From: CBDFKU01 sp965248975 | Lineage (GTDB): Bacteria; Chloroflexota; Dehalococcoidia; Lucifugimonadales; JAGWBF01 | Direction: 5' to 3' | DNA length: 14,463 nucleotides | NCBI GenBank assembly: GCA_965248975.1 | Contig: CBDFKU010000006.1 | Coordinates: forward strand, 1 to 14,463 | Translations under genes and position numbers: made by a program | The notes under the pieces: model-generated | The model's input: only the letters and a program-made list of their open reading frames with translations | What the model was told of the DNA's origin: nothing | Databases searched by the model: none | Part shown: positions 12,812 to 14,463 of the stretch, in pieces | How positions within the stretch are numbered: the first letter of the stretch is position 1 | How the letters are laid out: each line of letters begins with the position of its first letter

Positions 12812-13774
12812 TCAAAACGGCAGCTCTTGCCCCATGCCCCGCTCCCTAGCACGGCGGTAGACGTGCAGGGCCGCGGCCACGTCCTCGATGGCGACACCTT
12901 GGGACTCGAACAGGGTTATGGACGCATCGTCAGGGCGGCCCGGTACATCGCCCGTAACCACGTCCTTAAGCTCGTGGGCCATAGTCCAACGGAAAGCGCC
13001 CCGCTCGGCGGGCCAGATCAGGTCCCCGCACTCCAGCTTCGCCTGCTCCAGGTCGTCGACGACGATGACGCTCGACCGCTGGATGGCTGCCTCGTCTAGC
13101 TCCCGGCGCATCCAGTTGTTGCCGCCGGCAGCGTTGACGTGAGCGCCTTCGTCCAGCCACTCCCCTTTTAGGACCGGCTCACGAGAAGAGGTTATCGCGA
13201 CGACGATTTCGGCGCCACGGACGACCTCTTCAACGGTCTCCACAGGGGCCACGTCGATATTGAGGCGCTGCGCCATATCTGCGGCGAAGGCCTCCCGCTT
13301 CTCCTGCGTGCGGCTGAAGACCCTTACGTGAGTGACCTCTCGCACGGCGCACACTGCTTCCAGCTGGGTCCGCGCCTGGTACCCCGAGCCGATGATTCCT
13401 ATCGTGGAGGCGTCGCCACGGGCCATGTACCTGGTGGCCAGGCCAGAAGCAGCCCCGGTACGAATCTGGCCCAGGGTCGAAGCCTCCATCACGGAGAGCA
13501 GCTCGCCCGTCTCCCCGTCGTAGAGCATGAACAGGAAGCTGCTTCCCCGGCCTGGGAAGGTGCTGTAGGCCTTGCAGCCGAACCCCGAGAGGTCCGGCCC
13601 GATGCAGGCGGCGGACATCAGGTGGAGGAACCCTCCAGGTAACCGGATACGGGAGCGGGGCCGGTTCTCGCCCAGCCCACGGCCGAGGCTCGCGAAGGCG
13701 CGGTTCAGCGCATCGATGCACTCGGCTACGGGCAGCAGCTCTTTAACATCCGACTCGGTCAGAAAGAGGGCCAT
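12812..13774 (-). CDS. Ornithine cyclodeaminase/mu-crystallin family protein
   Basis: This 320-residue protein has the family's NAD(P)-binding Rossmann domain with GIIGSGYQARTQLEAV (126-141), the preceding MEASTLGQIRTGAASGLATRYMAR (Arg105) and the substrate-side Lys68 in GCKAYSTF. True ornithine cyclodeaminase makes proline and ammonia from ornithine, while relatives are alanine dehydrogenases or ketimine/imine reductases. The catalytic Asp of ornithine cyclodeaminase, expected after HVNAAG, is here Asn219 (GGNN), which argues against that reaction and for a reductase-type member. ATG at 13774 has AAGGAG six bases before it. ilvD follows after 169 bases with its own promoter, and a sugar-epimerase-like gene precedes it by 71 bases. 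Family secure; substrate unknown. Confidence 0.88.
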   Translation of the reverse strand: MALFLTESDVKELLPVAECIDALNRAFASLGRGLGENRPRSRIRLPGGFLHLMSAACIGPDLSGFGCKAYSTFPGRGSSFLFMLYDGETGELLSVMEASTLGQIRTGAASGLATRYMARGDASTIGIIGSGYQARTQLEAVCAVREVTHVRVFSRTQEKREAFAADMAQRLNIDVAPVETVEEVVRGAEIVVAITSSREPVLKGEWLDEGAHVNAAGGNNWMRRELDEAAIQRSSVIVVDDLEQAKLECGDLIWPAERGAFRWTMAHELKDVVTGDVPGRPDDASITLFESQGVAIEDVAAALHVYRRARERGMGQELPF

Positions 13775-13807
13775 GTACTACTCCTTGGTGAATGTAGGGC
13801 CCATACA

Positions 13808-13843
13808 ACTGGGCGACGCTGGCCTCCTCGAACCAGTCCCAGT
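13808..13843 (-). terminator. Possible hairpin after the epimerase-like gene
   Basis: ACTGGG (13808-13813) pairs with CCCAGT (13838-13843), and inside it CTGG (13819-13822) with CCAG (13833-13836). It lies two bases after the epimerase stop. No T-run follows on the minus strand, so it may only be a weak or rho-assisted end, or mere chance. Confidence 0.25.
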
Positions 13844-13845
13844 CC

Positions 13846-14463
13846 TTAGACCGAGTCGCCGGGGAGGTATGACATCAGAGCCTCCTCGGAGGTGTAGAAG
13901 AAGCGGAAGCCCGTATCCTTCTTGAGCTTACCGGTGCTGACGACCACCGGATGGCGGACGAAGTCGAGACCGGCGGCGGGTGCGTCCTTCTGTATGCCCA
14001 AGTTCCACGCCATCTGGGTGACAGGGTAGGCCACGGCCGAGGGCATGAATACCAGCGGCCGCCGGTACAGGCGGGCCAACCTGGAGTACCGTATCACGCC
14101 CTCCCCCGCCACGTTATACGTGCCAGGGCACGGTTCCCTGATGAGAACATGGAGCAGCTTTGCCAGATCGTCCTCGTGCACGAACTGCAGAGGGGGATCG
14201 CACCCCATCACCCCCATGAGTACCGGTTTGAACAGTGCGTTTGTCACGTAGTTATCGGCCCCCGCACCCATGACGACGCAGGAACGCAGCACCGTGACCC
14301 CCAGGCCGGGGTTGGCTCTGGCGTACTCCTGGACCACCTCTTCGCACAGGGCCTTGTCGCTGGAGTACTGGAATCCGGAAGAGGGACGGAGAGGAGCCTC
14401 TTCCGTGATGGGCAACGGGTTGTCTCGATGGGCGCCGTAAACCGTGTGGGAGCTGAGGTAGAT
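13846..14463 (-). CDS. Extended-SDR NAD-dependent epimerase/dehydratase, C-terminal part (5' end outside window)
   Basis: The frame is open to the last base, so the 205 visible residues are the C-terminal part of a longer protein. They begin with YLSSHTVYGA, the beta-strand with catalytic Ser typical of GalE-like extended SDRs, followed by the catalytic Tyr-Lys in YSSDK (visible residues about 33-37). Then come VTVLRSCVVMGAGADN, FVHEDDLAKLLHVLI and GTYNVAGEG, the standard substrate-domain segments. The ending YTSEEAL is common in this group. Such enzymes epimerise or dehydrate nucleotide sugars or oxidise sterol-like or other small substrates; the specificity is not readable here. It is followed on the same strand by the cyclodeaminase-like gene after 71 bases. 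Confidence 0.85.
   Translation of the reverse strand: MYLSSHTVYGAHRDNPLPITEEAPLRPSSGFQYSSDKALCEEVVQEYARANPGLGVTVLRSCVVMGAGADNYVTNALFKPVLMGVMGCDPPLQFVHEDDLAKLLHVLIREPCPGTYNVAGEGVIRYSRLARLYRRPLVFMPSAVAYPVTQMAWNLGIQKDAPAAGLDFVRHPVVVSTGKLKKDTGFRFFYTSEEALMSYLPGDSV

Overview
The window is GC-rich (roughly 60% by eye), densely coding bacterial DNA with 14 protein genes, two of them cut by the window edges. No RNA gene, transposase, phage gene, CRISPR array or plasmid function was seen. The mix of genes (D-aminoacylase-type amidohydrolase, XdhC/MocA pair, family III CoA-transferase, atypical SDR, M24 peptidase, TldD/TldE, a short RmuC, IlvD, ornithine-cyclodeaminase-like protein) with dispersed GGGAGAGGG..GGGGTGAGGG intergenic repeats looks like an uncultured Chloroflexota (SAR202/Dehalococcoidia-like) chromosome. 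That assignment is inference from gene style and should be treated as low to moderate confidence.

Left part (1-6385), mostly plus strand. An amidohydrolase tail (2-457) abuts, stop to stop, a minus-strand secreted and membrane-anchored fibronectin-III-like protein (458-1069). A divergent promoter region with an operator-like palindrome (1172-1189) separates that gene from a plus-strand run: XdhC-type molybdoenzyme maturation factor, MocA-type nucleotidyltransferase and family III CoA-transferase, with gaps of 7 and 40 bases, so probably one transcript. After a 152-base gap with its own promoter and a leader hairpin come an SDR without the usual catalytic Ser/Tyr/Lys and an M24 metallopeptidase.

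Middle part (6382-10841), minus strand. An operon runs tldD, small lipoprotein-like gene, rmuC, tldE; its last stop shares a CTAG with the stop of the converging M24 peptidase. TldD carries HEVVGH and the downstream Cys, so it is the probable catalytic partner; TldE is the partner lacking the HExxxH motif. The insertion of an rmuC-type DNA-maintenance gene and a small exported protein between the two protease subunits is the most distinctive arrangement here.

Right part (10842-14463), minus strand. ilvD (branched-chain amino acid synthesis) has its own promoter with a consensus -10 and is bracketed by three copies of a G-rich hairpin repeat. Upstream lie an ornithine-cyclodeaminase/mu-crystallin family protein and the C-terminal part of an extended-SDR sugar-epimerase-like enzyme that runs off the window.

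I found no clearly new biological system. The best leads are the tldD-lipoprotein-rmuC-tldE cluster, the possible AUC start of rmuC, the divergent operator, the SDR with a substituted catalytic centre, and the G-rich repeats around ilvD.
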